This document shows, in pieces, positions 21,001-30,979 of a stretch of DNA of 64,000 nucleotides (positions are counted from its first letter, which is position 1; each line of letters starts with the position of its first letter). The notes beneath the pieces are model-generated. The model ran no database searches, was not told the origin of the DNA, and saw only the letters and a list, made by a program, of their open reading frames with translations. The position numbers and the translations under genes are program-made. The stretch comes from Symbiodinium natans (lineage: Eukaryota > Sar > Dinophyceae > Suessiales > Symbiodiniaceae), in contig CAJNDS010000302.1 of NCBI GenBank assembly GCA_905221605.1, positions 895,285 to 959,284 of the forward strand. Reading direction: 5' to 3'.

Positions 21001-21219
21001 ACCCAAAGCGGGTATAGAGATGTGCCCAACAACAAAGGCAAACTCGTCCCTAGAGAGGTCTACAGAGCTCACTCCAGGCACACGTCCGAGCTCTCTTTCT
21101 CCAGCTGCCGCACACCAAACTGCACCGTTCCGCACGCAGGCTTCTGGAACAGCGGGCCTGAGCTCGCAAAAGGAAACGATGCTCAGAAGGTCGTAGCTCT
21201 GCGAGCTGAGTGCGCCGGG
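15083..21219 (+). CDS. Gene B: multi-exon gene with telomere-repeat introns, function unknown
   Basis: Model exons: 15083-15174 (starts ATG directly after AG), 15347-15637, 15785-15922, 15975-16145, 16273-16333, 16400-16522, 16586-16666, 16911-16980, 17277-17310, 17453-17523, 17921-17997, 18288-18307, 18438-18510, 18748-18771, 18808-18903, 19021-19110, 19240-19288, 19440-19526, 19767-19809, 19930-20002, 20233-20285, 20487-20531, 20889-20940, 21018-21219. Most junctions keep phase. Exon 15347-15637 is an unbroken 97-codon frame. Donors include GTAAGC (17998), GTGAGA (18511), GTAACA (18772) and several GC donors (15923, 16146, 20532). Exon 15975-16145 encodes IAGRHRSVA, which recalls the GxHRSV motif of RapZ C-terminal domains; this is one short motif and not enough to assign function. 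If the GC donor at 16146 is not used, the protein ends at TGA 16153-16155. The 3' end beyond 21219 was not found. Confidence 0.55.
16670..16880 (-). repeat. Array of 8-bp CCCTGAAA variant
   Basis: At least 12 identical CCCTGAAA units around 16735-16830 with shorter variants on each side. It lies upstream of the acceptor of exon 16911-16980. Confidence 0.9.
16981..17276 (+). repeat. TTTAGGG array plus degenerate inverted-repeat element (intron)
   Basis: Telomere-like units at 16981-17093, then a family-like segment at about 17095-17276 with GGTCCCCC and GGGGGGTCCC stretches. Together they form the intron between exons 16911-16980 and 17277-17310. Confidence 0.6.
17990..18109 (+). repeat. Telomere array bounded by 17-bp direct repeats
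   Basis: GATTCCTTGTAAGCCTG occurs exactly at 17990-18006 and 18093-18109. The 86 bp between them is TTTAGGG and variant units. The first copy spans the exon/intron junction (GTAAGC donor at 17998). Confidence 0.85.
18250..18437 (+). repeat. Duplicated intron 3' ends and target-like repeat
   Basis: A 25-bp segment beginning AGGTCCCCCATATTTAAACA occurs at about 18251 and 18412, each time just before an acceptor. GATGTGCCTT is likewise present at the donor (18305) and just after the next acceptor (18437). Telomere-like GGGAGTTTA units lie between. Confidence 0.7.
19125..19215 (+). repeat. TTTAGGG array
   Basis: Eleven near-identical units between exons 19021-19110 and 19240-19288. Confidence 0.9.
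19527..19575 (+). repeat. TTTAGGG array at a splice donor
   Basis: Starts at the donor after exon 19440-19526 and abuts the family I3 element. Confidence 0.85.
19571..19679. mobile_element. Inverted-repeat element, family I3
   Basis: Ends TTGGAGGTTCATGGGTAGT and ACTACCCATGAACCTCCAAG-like arms are complementary over about 19 bp. It lies in the intron before exon 19767-19809. Confidence 0.85.
19810..19908 (+). repeat. TTTAGGG array
   Basis: About 13 identical units starting at a GC donor (GCTTTAGGG) after exon 19767-19809. Confidence 0.9.
20345..20475 (-). repeat. CCCTAAA array
   Basis: About 17 near-identical units ending before the acceptor TTTTCCAG of exon 20487-20531. Confidence 0.9.
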
Positions 21220-21910
21220 GTTTGAGGGTTTGAGGGTTTGAGGGCTTTGACTCATACTTCACTTTTCGGGTTTAGGGTCAGGCGGTCAAAGAAAAGAAGC
21301 CTTGCTGCACTCTGATTTTTCTGAATGCGATGGTTTCTTTCTCTCTGCGCCGAAACGCCACGCATGGGTCTGCCCCTCACATACTGGAGAGATCTGGGAG
21401 CCCACCGAATGCCAAAATCCATGAAGTATGCACTGTTCAGTGGGCATGCCCCAGCAAAATAGAAGTTCTCAACAGATGCAAACGTGTCTGCTTTAGCCCG
21501 ACTGTTTGTCATCAAAGGCAGCGCGTGTAACGCCACAAGCGCTGCCTGCCTTTACAATTACATGATTACATGGATCGAGGGTCAGACTTTGCGAAGGCAC
21601 CTTTTGGACCCCCCGCAATGTTGACCGCAACATGCCGAATTCAGGAACTGTTCTCGCGACAAACCTAATCCAGCGCAACAGAGCGGTTTCAAGTCACCGA
21701 TGCAAGCTCCCGGGGGAAGAATGGGATTGCGCACTTTGCTACGAATGGCGCAACCTGAATTATTGCATATTGGAAAAGGTATTTTGGGAAGGTTCTGCAG
21801 TCGGCGATGCCTCGCGGCCAGTGCCCGCCAGTCCTATGCTTCCGCTGCTAGAACTCCAACAACTGCATGTCCTGCACACAAGGTCGCCGTGTCCAGAGGA
21901 AGATGTGCAA

Positions 21911-21988
21911 GTTTAGGGTTTAGGGTGTAGGGTTTAGGGTTGAGGGTTTAGGGTTTAGGGTTCAGGGTTCAGGGTTTAGGGTTTAGGG
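21911..21988 (+). repeat. TTTAGGG block present only in duplication copy 1
   Basis: About 78 bp of TTTAGGG units between GATGTGCAA and CCAAGACACGACC. The paralogous site in copy 2 (about 24620-24635) reads straight through from ATGCAAGG to GCCAACACACGACC. Confidence 0.9.
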
Positions 21989-22119
21989 AGCCAAGACACG
22001 ACCATGAAGCCTTGCCTCCAAGCAGAAACTCACTTACACGCCGACCGTGGCCACGCCGGCCACGTCGGCCCTGCTGCCTCTGGTCACCTCAGGATCAGCA
22101 AACGCTCAGCACTTCAAGC

Positions 22120-22160
22120 GTTTAGGGTTTAGGGTTTAGGGTGTAGGGTTTAGGGTTTAC
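22120..22160 (+). repeat. Second TTTAGGG block present only in duplication copy 1
   Basis: About 40 bp of units between CACTTCAAGC and the CTTATATAAGGAACC segment. In copy 2 the same position (about 24750) has no such units. Confidence 0.85.
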
Positions 22161-22373
22161 TTATATAAGGAACCGTTAAGGAACCGTAGAGCCGCAGGGC
22201 ATGTGGACTTTCGGAAGCTCGGATTACGCGCGGCTCCCGGCGCTTTGTGAGGTCTGGAAGGGGGGTGAATGCTTCAGGCTTGGGCGCGCCTGTCGCGCAG
22301 GATCCCGACCCGGCTCTCCGTAGACATTCTCGAAGTCGGCCTGGTCCAGTCGCCAGCTATGCCCGACGTGCTT

Positions 22374-23830
22374 TCAAGTCCGAAGGTCACTCGGGAAATC
22401 CAACAGCCACAAGTGCACGCGAGCCTCCACTTCGTGCAGGGCCTCGATCATGTGGCCCATCTCCGCGTCCAACTCGACAACCTGAGGGGTGCAGAGGACT
22501 TGACAAATTTTGGGCATGACGGGGATGCCAGCAAGGCATAGCGAGGCCCTCTCTATGCTGCAACATGCTGCAGTTACTGCAAGGAGCCAGCTTGTCGTCT
22601 GCAGCCTCCAAGTCGTGGAGCCTCGTGCCCATGTGGGCCAAGGCATCCTGTGACGGGAAAAGCAACTTATGAGAGCTTGCGGAATGCTACACCCAAGAAA
22701 GAGAATCCTGGCAGCTCGGCTCGGGCCACTTAGTTGCGGGAAGAGATCGCTTGACGCTAAGCCCTCAACAAACCCTAAAGCCTATTTGGGCCTTCATACG
22801 TCGTGCGGTTACCTTGACATTTTACGTCGCCAGCCGCGCCTGCGCCTCTTTGAGATCTGCCGAGAAGCGGTCCTGCTCCAGCGTCTTGATGTAGTCCTTG
22901 AGCAGCTGGCGGCATGCCATGTAGAACAGGCCAATGCTGCCAGTGACGGAGGCTGGTACAAGCAGTGCTTGGGGACCCGGAATCACATTCTCCATGTAAA
23001 TTCCGATGAGGCCCCCGGTCAGGTAGAAGGACCACAACCCGGCAAGAACAGCCAACTTCCGCGCATCCACGCCGATCTCAGCACGTTCGACTTCGTTCAA
23101 AGAGGCGCAGCGGCAGGCCTTCCTGAGGTAGATCATGCTGATCCGACCCATTGTGGAGCCGATGTCCGTGACCGTCCCGGTGACGTGCGTCGTGCGGATG
23201 ATGGCGCCGAAGTGCGACGTGCACATGGCATTCTGCAGGCCACTGGCCGCGGCAACAAAGCATATGGGCACCAGGCGACCCGGGATGAAGGCTGCAATGA
23301 TCAAGAGGATGGAGTTCAGAACAAGAGCCAGGCCGTAGAACGCCTTGCCCATAAAGTGAACCTGGTTTTTGTCGATGAGGAGACCACACGCGTATGCCCC
23401 TGCTAGAAATGAGAACACCAGAGAGCAGGCCTCTCTCAGCGTCTCGGAGCCATTCTCCTCTTGCTGATAGCCTTCCAGACGGAACGCCATGGCTGACGTG
23501 CTGCCGGTCACATGGGACGCGTAGAGGCTCCAGCACTTGAAGGCAATGGTGTTGGCGGCGCCCGCGCACGCGGCCAGGCACCAGCCAAAGCCCGTCACCC
23601 AGAACTTCGGGCGCTGGAAGCTCTTGCGGATGGCCGCTGCTCTCCTCAGCTGAGCTGGCTGAGCCCGCGAAGTCGCACAAAGGATCCCCGAACCAGAAAA
23701 GAACTAAACGGAACCAACACAGGAAATAAGACAAGCCAAGCTTCTCACGAGTCTTGAGCGTGGAGGTCGATTGCCTTGTCAAGCGGGATGGAGACAGGGG
23801 TGCCTTTTCCTGCGGAAGGGTCTGCGTCAT
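22374..23830 (-). pseudogene. DUF1275/YoaK-like membrane protein, copy 1, with nonsense codon
   Basis: Exons on the minus strand: 23749-23830 (ATG at 23830, donor GTGAGA), 22813-23639, 22588-22647, then 22481 down to a TGA near 22374. The main exon shows the DUF1275 pattern: AGAANTIAF and HVTGST near the start, and LQNAM...HVTGTVTDIG in the second half, with several hydrophobic helices. It is likely an integral membrane protein of unknown substrate. The 20-codon third exon and the fourth form a heptad-rich tail. Relative to copy 2 a GAA codon is TAA at 22822-22824, six codons before the donor, which would remove the coiled-coil tail. It may still make a tail-less protein, so the pseudogene label is tentative. 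Confidence 0.75.
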
Positions 23831-24942
23831 CTTGCGCGCAGACACTGCAAGCCAGTCTCGTGAGCCAGTCGTGTGCTGCTCTTCGGGCCACAGGTCTGCG
23901 GTGACAGCCACCCCCTGACACCTGTCAAGTTCTCAACTCTCCATTCTCATGCGGCAACAGGCTGACGGTGGATCGCCTCTTCGTGCAGCACTACAAGTCG
24001 GACAAAATTTCCTCGGAGGCCTCCCTTGGGTCCCCTGTTGCATTCGATCCGAGCTTTTTCGTCACGTCCGCAGCTTTACCCGCAGTCGGCATGGGTCTGA
24101 CCCTCCCTTGAAAGGTCCGGGATGCTGGTGGCCAACAAAGAACCCAGCAAACTGTGTGCTGTCAGCATGTCCCAACAAAAATCATGTTTCGAGTGCAAAC
24201 GTGTCTGCTTTAGCCCGACTGTTTGCCTTCTCAAAGGCCGTGCGTCCAATGCCACAAGCACTGCCTGCCTGTACATGGGTCAGGGCCAATATTTCTGGGG
24301 GTACCTTTAGGACGCCCCGACTCGTCTCATGCGGTTAGGACGCCGACCTGGAAGCAGAAATATTGGCCCCAATTCGCATGCCAATTTCGGAACTGCGCAC
24401 TCTTGAAGAATGCAATGCGCACTTCGCTTACAAATGGCGCAACTTGAATTCTTGCATTTGCAAAAGGCATGTCGGACGGTTCTGCAGTGGGCTATGCCTC
24501 GCGGCCATTGCCAGCCAATCTATGCTTCAGCAATCTATGCTTCAGCGCCTGCTGATAGAACTTTCCAACTGCATGTCCTGCACACAAGTCGCACTGTCGC
24601 ACTGTCCAGAGAAAGATATGCAAGGGCCAACACACGACCATGATGCCTGCCTCCAAGCAGAAACTCACTTACACACCGACCGTGGCCCCGCCGGCCATGT
24701 CGGTCCTGCTGCCTTTGCTCGCCTCAGGATAGGCTAACACCCAGCACTCCGAGCTTAAGGAACCACAGTTTCGTAGGGCCGCAGGGCATGTGGACTTTCG
24801 GAAGCTCGGATTACGCGCGGCTCCCGGCGCTTTGTGAGGTCTGGAAGGAGGGGAATGCTTCAGGCTTGGGCGCGCCTGTCGCGCAAGCTCTCGGCCCGAC
24901 TCTCCGTAGACATTCTCGAAGTCGGCCTGGTCCAGTCTCCAG

Positions 24943-26812
24943 CTATGCCCGACGTGCTTTCAAGTCCAAAAAACACTGGAGAAATCCAATTGCCGCGAGC
25001 ACGCGAGCCTCCACTTCGTGCAGGGCCTCGATCATGTGGCCCATCTCCGCGTCCAACTCGACAACCTGAGGGGTGCAGAGGACTTGACGAATTTTGGGCA
25101 TGACGGGGATGCCAGCAAGGCATAGCGAGGCCCTCTCTATGCTGCAACATGCTGCAGTTACTGCAAGGAGCCAGCTTGTCGTCTGCAGCCTCCAAGTCGT
25201 GGAGCCTCGTGCCCATGTGGGCCAAGGCATCCTGTGACGGGAAAAGCAACTTATGAGAGCTTGCAAGATATTACACCCAATGGCATACAAATCTCCCTGC
25301 GTTAGGGGTGTTGTGTTTGGGCGCTACTCTAAAGGAGCTTGATTTAGGGAGATGTGACCTCGGATTACGTCGATATTTTCCGTCGCCAGCCGCGCCTGCG
25401 CCTCTTTGAGATCTGCCGAGAAGCGGTCCTGCTCCAGCGTCTTGATGTAGTCCTTGAGCAGCTGGCGGCATGCCATGTAGAACAGGCCAATGCTGCCAGT
25501 GACGGAGGCTGGTACCAGCAGTGCTTGGGGACCCGGAATCACATTCTCCATGTAAATTCCGATGAGGCCCCCGATCAGGTAGAAGGACCACAACCCCGCA
25601 AGAACGGCCAACTTCCGTGCATCCACGCCGATCTCAGCACGTTCGACTTCGTTCAACGAGGCGCAGCGGCAGGCCTTCCTGAGGTAGATCATGCTGATCC
25701 GACCCATTGTGGAGCCGATGTCCGTGACCGTCCCGGTGACGTGCGTCGTGCGGATGATGGCGCCGAAGTGCGACGTGCACATGGCATTCTGCAGGCCACT
25801 GGCCGCGGCAACAAAGCATATGGGCACCAGGCGACCCGGGATGAAGGCTGCAATGATCAAGAGGATGGAGTTCAGAACAAGAGCCAGGCCGTAGAACGCC
25901 TTGCCCATAAAGTGAACCTGGTTTTTGTCGATGAGGAGACCACACGCGTATGCCCCTGCTAGAAATGAGAACACCAGAGAGCAGGCCTCTCTCAGCGTCT
26001 CGGAGCCATTCTCCTCTTGCTGATAGCCTTCCAGACGGAACGCCATGGCTGACGTGCTGCCGGTCACATGGGACGCGTAGAGGCTCCAGCACTTGAAGGC
26101 AATGGTGTTGGCGGCGCCCGCGCACGCGGCCAGGCACCAGCCAAAGCCCGTCACCCAGAACTTCGGGCGCTGGAAGCTCTTGCGGATGGCCGCTGCTCTC
26201 CTCAGCTGAGCTGGCTGAGCCCGCGACGTCGCACAAAGGATCCCCGAACCAGAAAAGAACTAAACGGAACCAACACAGGAAATTCGTGGGGGCGGGAGCC
26301 ATCCCTTTGCTCTTGGCGGCTCCCACCAACCTACCCTAAGCTTCTCAACTCGCGCACCGAAGGTTTCGCACAGGCCGCCCGAGTACGGTCCTTTGGTGCA
26401 AAAGCACACAACCCCACCTCCTTTGCCTCCTTTCTCCCCCTTGCTTCATGGTATTCTCGCCTCTCACCGGGTTCTTTGGCTTTTTGACCTTTCTGGGGGG
26501 TGAGGCCCTCCGGCCTTTCGAGCCCTGTTGGGATCCCGGCCTCCCCTATGCAACCTCTTGTGTCTTCTCCACCACCGATGCCCCCCACAGTGGACCCGCT
26601 ACGGAACCTACGACCATGCTGGGGGCTGGAAGCTCCAATAAAACATCGCCGGCGTGCACCTCCCCTGGCCTGTGCAGCCTCTTGAGGAGCCGCGCACAAG
26701 CGCTTACAACTTTTCACGAGCCAAGCTTCTCACGAATTTTGAGCGTGGAGGTCGACTGCCTCATCAAGCGAGATGGAGATAGGGGCGCCTTTTCCTGGAG
26801 AGTCTGCGTCAT
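24943..26812 (-). CDS. DUF1275/YoaK-like membrane protein, copy 2 (intact)
   Basis: Exons: 26734-26812 (ATG at 26812, GTGAGA donor), 25369-26195, 25172-25231, and 25065 to a TAG at 24943. The long exon has the same length (827 bp) and nearly the same sequence as copy 1. Family signs are the AGAANT and HVTGSTSAM motifs in the first helices and LQNAM...RTTHVTGTVTDIG later, as in the DUF1275 (YoaK) family of small multi-pass membrane proteins; the substrate is unknown. After the family domain, exons 3-4 encode a Leu/Glu-rich heptad stretch (GTRLHDLEAADDKL then VVELDAEMGHMIEALHE) that looks like a cytosolic coiled coil, unusual for the family. Exon 3 appears to use a GC donor (GCTCCT). The intron 26196-26733 carries an insertion absent from copy 1. 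Confidence 0.88.
26284..26725 (-). other. About 440-bp insertion in intron 1 of copy 2
   Basis: Copy 1 has a 109-bp intron at this place; copy 2 has 538 bp. The extra sequence begins after ACACAGGAAAT and ends at GCCAAGCTTCTCACGA. AAGCTTCTCA occurs near both ends of the insert (26338 and 26724), possibly a target duplication. The ORFs inside it are not convincing. Confidence 0.65.
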
Positions 26813-27322
26813 CTTGATGGGAGAGCGTGGCAAACCTGGTGAGCCAGTCGTGTGCTGCTCCTTGGGCCACACGTCTGCGGCCACATTTAGCTGCGTGTCT
26901 GGGTTCCCGTCCGTCTTAAATCCCATTCTTGCTGCCCTCTATGCAGGAGCTTCAGAAACACTGTGCAGCTGACCTTGCACAGGCAGCCGCGGCCGCGAAC
27001 TGCGCCTTTCACAGAGGGAGGAATGAACGATCACCAAGCATTCTGGCACACGTAGAATCACACGATGTCGAGAGAAACATGGCGCAAGCCCGGGGTCCGT
27101 GCAACCGCTTCTCCATCACAAAGACCTGCCAAGAGGCAGCTTGAAAGAAAAACACCCGAAACCCTAAAACCCCCGCGCACCCGGGCCTCTTTTGCCGAGA
27201 GGGCTGCGGCGGCCGACATCGGATCTACTGCCGAGTGCGTCACCTGTGGCAGCTCCCCAGCTTGCTTTGCACGAAGCTACTGGCAAAAAAATCATCCAAG
27301 CAATGGCTCCGCAAGCAGTGCC

Positions 27323-27429
27323 ATATGGGGGTTTATGGGAATAAAGGGACCCCTAAAATGGACCCCTAATAATGATGAGGTAGGATTTCCTTATATTAGG
27401 GACCCCAATACGGTATATATACCCATATA
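27323..27429. mobile_element. Inverted-repeat element, family I5
   Basis: Left end ATATGGGGGTTTATGGG, right end ATATATACCCATAT. An open frame at 27065-27322 leads into it and may be an upstream exon, strand uncertain. Confidence 0.6.
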
Positions 27430-27647
27430 GAGCAGTGTACCGAGCTTGCTAAACCCACGCAGCCCCTTTTGGGGGCCCAAGGCCCACTTCTCCTGTAGGT
27501 CTTCGACCCTCTGACAAGGCTACCTCAAAGGAAACACCGTAGGAGTTCGAGCAGCAGTCCTTAGAAGTAACACTAGGCAGGAATGGTCAGTTCTGAAGTC
27601 CGTCTTGCTTAGGGTTTCTGAACTCGGGAGGCTGGGAGCCTGGAAAG

Positions 27648-30234
27648 CCTCGGACTGGCCTCCGCCAGGCACCACTTCTGCTCCCCGCGCTGGGCCAACG
27701 GAAACAAGGAGGGCACCTGGGTTTTAGGGTGTAGGGTTTAGTCGTTAGGGTTTAGGCTCACGAGAAGAGTGCCCAAAGCCGAAGAGCTCACCCCACCCCC
27801 CCTAAAATCAAGCGTGTACATCCCTTCTCGCGAAAATTGAAGCCCTAATTAAACTGTCCTGCCCCCTGACACCCTTTGCATTCCTCGCCCCCCCCAACCT
27901 CCCCAAATCCTCAACCCGGAGCTCATGAAGATCCCGAGGGCGCCCCGAGGGGGGCCTTGTGAGGCCGCCAACTCGCAACGAGCTCCTCGTCGACATCCTT
28001 CAGAGGCGGGAGAAGAACTGGCAACCTCCATGAACTGTTCAGAAAGAATATGATGGGTACAATGATGGGTTGAGCGATGGCCTGTATGATTAGGTTTCAT
28101 GATTACATTTCATGATTAGGGTTTCATGATGGGTTTAATATGATGGGTCTGGGTTTGTTGCTGGGGGTTCTGGGGCTCTTGGGGTATGTTCGGGCGCCTC
28201 GTTCTCCCGCAGGAAGCGGCGGATGCCCACGCAGAAGTCCCTGCGGTCTGACAGCAAGATGCACCGCGCCCCGACCTCAGAGCGGGGTCCAGGAGCCGAA
28301 GCCCAAACCCCTGAAACCCTAAACCCCTAAAGACCCCTAAACCCCTAAAACCCCCTAAACCCCCCTAAACCCCCAATCCCCCTAAACCCCTAAACCCCCA
28401 AACCCGAAACCCTAGACCCTAAACCCCAAACCCTAAACCCTAGACCCTAAACCCTAAACCCCTGAACCCCCAAAAGCCCAAGCCCTAAGCCCTAAGCCCT
28501 AGGATGCAAGGGCATGCTGTTCAGCCTTCGGACAGGCCCAGAAGTGGCTTTTCCCTAAACCCTAAACCCTAAACCCTAAACCCTAAACCCTAAACCCCCA
28601 GGCCCTAAGAGGCCGGTGTCTTCTTCTTGCACCCTGCTCAACGCTGAGAAAAGAGCGAAGTTCTCAAGGCCATGACCTCGAGGTGGCTCAGCACGGCTCT
28701 CAATCCGTCTTGAACCACCGTCTGCTCCTGCAAGACAATTTGGGGCTAGGGTTTCCGGCGCTGGTTGTCAAAAATTATGATCCCTTTTGGGGTACCCTAA
28801 ATATTAGGTGCCGTATTATAATAGGTATCCAACAAGGGGCCATAATGTTGACAACCACCCAAATAGGGGTTAGGGTTTACAGTAGGGGTTTAGGAGTGTA
28901 AGGGAGTTTCGGGGCATAGGAGCTTAGGAGTTTAGGGTTTAGGGGCTTAGGGTTTAGGAGTGTAGGAGTTTAGGAGGTCAGGGTTTCGGAGCTTAGGGTG
29001 TAGGAGTTTGCAGTTTAGGGTTTAGGAAATCCGGGAAAAGAAGCTTACAAGCAGCGCAAGCTCATGCCTCACAAAAACTCAAGCAGCCACTTCACATGTC
29101 ACACCACTTCACAGGCTCCCATGTCCAGGCATTGGCAGCTCCGGGGCCAAGAACCTTTAGATCCCCAAATCCCTAATTCAACCCCTGATTCGTTAAAGCC
29201 CCTAAAGCCTCTAAAGCCCCCTGAATCCCCTGAATCCTAGCCAAACCCTAAACCCTGAACCCTGAACCCTACACCCCTAACCGCTAACCCCTAACCACTA
29301 ACCCCTAAACCCTAAACCCTACAGTAAACCCCAAACCTTAACCCCTAAACCCTAAACCCTAACCCCTAAGCCCTAAACCCTAAACCCCCAAACCCTAACC
29401 CCAAACCCCAAACCCCAAACCCTAACCCCACCCGCCCCCCGCCCCACCCAAAAAAAAACAGAGGAAACTTCCGTTCGCGGCGCTCTGCGCCTCTCTGAGC
29501 GCCGCTCTCAGGGCGTTCAGCGCTGCATCCGGAGCAGGTCCCGCCTTGAAGCCAAGGGTGTTTTGGGAGTTTAGGGGTTGAGGGGTTTAAGGGTTTAGGG
29601 CTTTTGGGGGTTTAGGGGTTCTGGGGTTGAAGGGTTTAGGGCTTGAGGGATAGGGTTTTGGGTGTAGGGTTTTGGGGTTTAGGGTTCAGGGGTTCGGGGT
29701 TTAGGGTTTAAGGTTTGGGGGTTTAGGGTTTAGGGCTTGGGTTGGGGATTTGGGGCCTTAGCGTTTAGAACTCAAGGACATTGCAGGGTAATCTTCTGGA
29801 CAGCTGCCAGGCGCTCCCATCGCATTTCGTTGAGATGTGTAGAAGATCATCAACATCATACTGCTGGCAAGCAGCCTGTAAGAGACGCGCTGTCAAGCTC
29901 AGGAGTCGACAGGGTCATTCAGCAGCGCTGCAGCACTCCGGAAGAGGCCTTTGAGGCGAACCAGAACGTTTAGGGGTTTAGGGTTGGGACGTTCCCCCTG
30001 AGACTAACAGTCCTTAATACGGATTGTAATACCCCTTATCAAAATCCCTATTAAGGACTGTTAGTATAAGGGGGAACATCCCAAGTTTAGGGGCTGAATC
30101 TTGCACACGGAACATGGCAACGCAGAGAAGGCCTGCAATGTCCGAGTTGGCCTCTCCGTGATGCAAGGCAAACGCACGAGGAGTTGCAGGTTCCGTCATC
30201 ACCCTTCCGCTACGGGATGTCGGCCACTCTTGAG
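27648..30234 (+). CDS. Gene D: multi-exon gene, function unknown
   Basis: Model exons: 27648-27720, 27768-27813, 27931-28020, 28213-28292, 28511-28543, 28654-28763, 29052-29114, 29462-29557, 29787-29836, 29883-29967. Phases agree from 27931 onward. Exon 28213-28292 has almost only G/C third positions, and 29462-29557 encodes an Ala/Leu-rich helix after an excellent acceptor. Introns contain CCCTAAA or TTTAGGG arrays and the family I8 element. The 3' end is unresolved: one reading reaches TGA near 30234, another keeps an 87-codon frame open to TAG at 30474. No domain was recognised. Confidence 0.5.
28295..28605 (-). repeat. CCCTAAA/CCCCTAAA arrays
   Basis: Two blocks (28295-28505, 28553-28605) around the short exon 28511-28543. 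Confidence 0.85.
28762..28857. mobile_element. Inverted-repeat element, family I8
   Basis: Ends TGGTTGTCAAAAATTATG and CATAATGTTGACAACCA. The donor of exon 28654-28763 is the GT of GTTGTC inside its left end. Confidence 0.75.
29230..29440 (-). repeat. Degenerate CCCTAAA array
   Basis: Leads to the acceptor AAAACAG of exon 29462-29557. TTTAGGG-type units at 29570-29745 follow that exon. Confidence 0.85.
29985..30085. mobile_element. Inverted-repeat element, family I2
   Basis: Ends GGGACGTTCCCCCTGAGACT and AGTATAAGGGGGAACATCCC, then AAG. Inner arms TAACAGTCCTTAATA and TATTAAGGACTGTTA are perfect. Confidence 0.9.
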
Positions 30235-30979
30235 AAGACGAAGAAATGGGATGAAAAATGGAGAGTGTGGAGGCCAAGAACAACGTTTATCTGTGAAGCT
30301 ATACATGAAACAGACCTTTATGCGCGTTTTGGACTCCAAGAAATCTGGACAGTTCCACGCAGCTTGCTTGTTGATCATTCTCATTCTTACGTCGCTCCCA
30401 GGGGCCTCAAATGGCCTGGATGCGTTGTTCGGGTTCTGAAAGACGCATCTGGAGAATGTATGTCCGTCTGCTAGTTTGCCGCACAAGGCTGATTAATATC
30501 TGGAGAAGCCATGAGAAGCCCAGGAAAAATGAGATCAAGAAGGAGATTGTGGAAGCCAAGTACATCGTTCATCTGTGAAACTAGACATGAAACTGGCTTG
30601 TTCCATCACACTGCACTTGCCGAAGTCTCCACTCTCGAAAGCTGAGTGTAAGAAACCCCGGTGCCTGCAAGTTCCACGTCTGTCTCTGCACAGCCACCAC
30701 CTATCAGTTTATCCGAGAGATAGAAGAACAGCTACACAGAACGCACTGCCACACAAATTGAATGGCACCTGCGCAAAGCGTGCCCAGAGCAAGTCGTCCT
30801 GGCCAGGGCAAAGGAAGGTTCAGGCGGGTGGTGGGGATGATCGCAGAAGTGCAAGGCAGCAAGTCTTGCAGTATCAGTATCTTGCAACAAATGTTATTGT
30901 TACTTTATCTTTAAATAAGGACTTCAAAGATAATCTTTGATCCTTTGGTCTATATTTATGAAACACATCTGCTCAGAAG

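Larger units (their letters stand above)
21330..26930. repeat. Tandem segmental duplication (two 2.6-2.9 kb copies)
   Basis: Copy 1 is about 21330-23940 and copy 2 about 24060-26930. Long stretches are nearly identical, e.g. the 827-bp main exons at 22813-23639 and 25369-26195. Similarity begins near CATGGGTCTG (21364 and 24090) and includes an AAACGTGTCTGCTTTAGCCC block. The copies differ by two telomere-repeat blocks present only in copy 1 and an intron insertion present only in copy 2. Confidence 0.9.

Noticed and set aside
22669-23406. Plus-strand ORF of 245 codons (and its twin at 25354-25962)
   Set aside because: It is antisense to the DUF1275 exon, which has family motifs; the open antisense frame is a codon-bias shadow.
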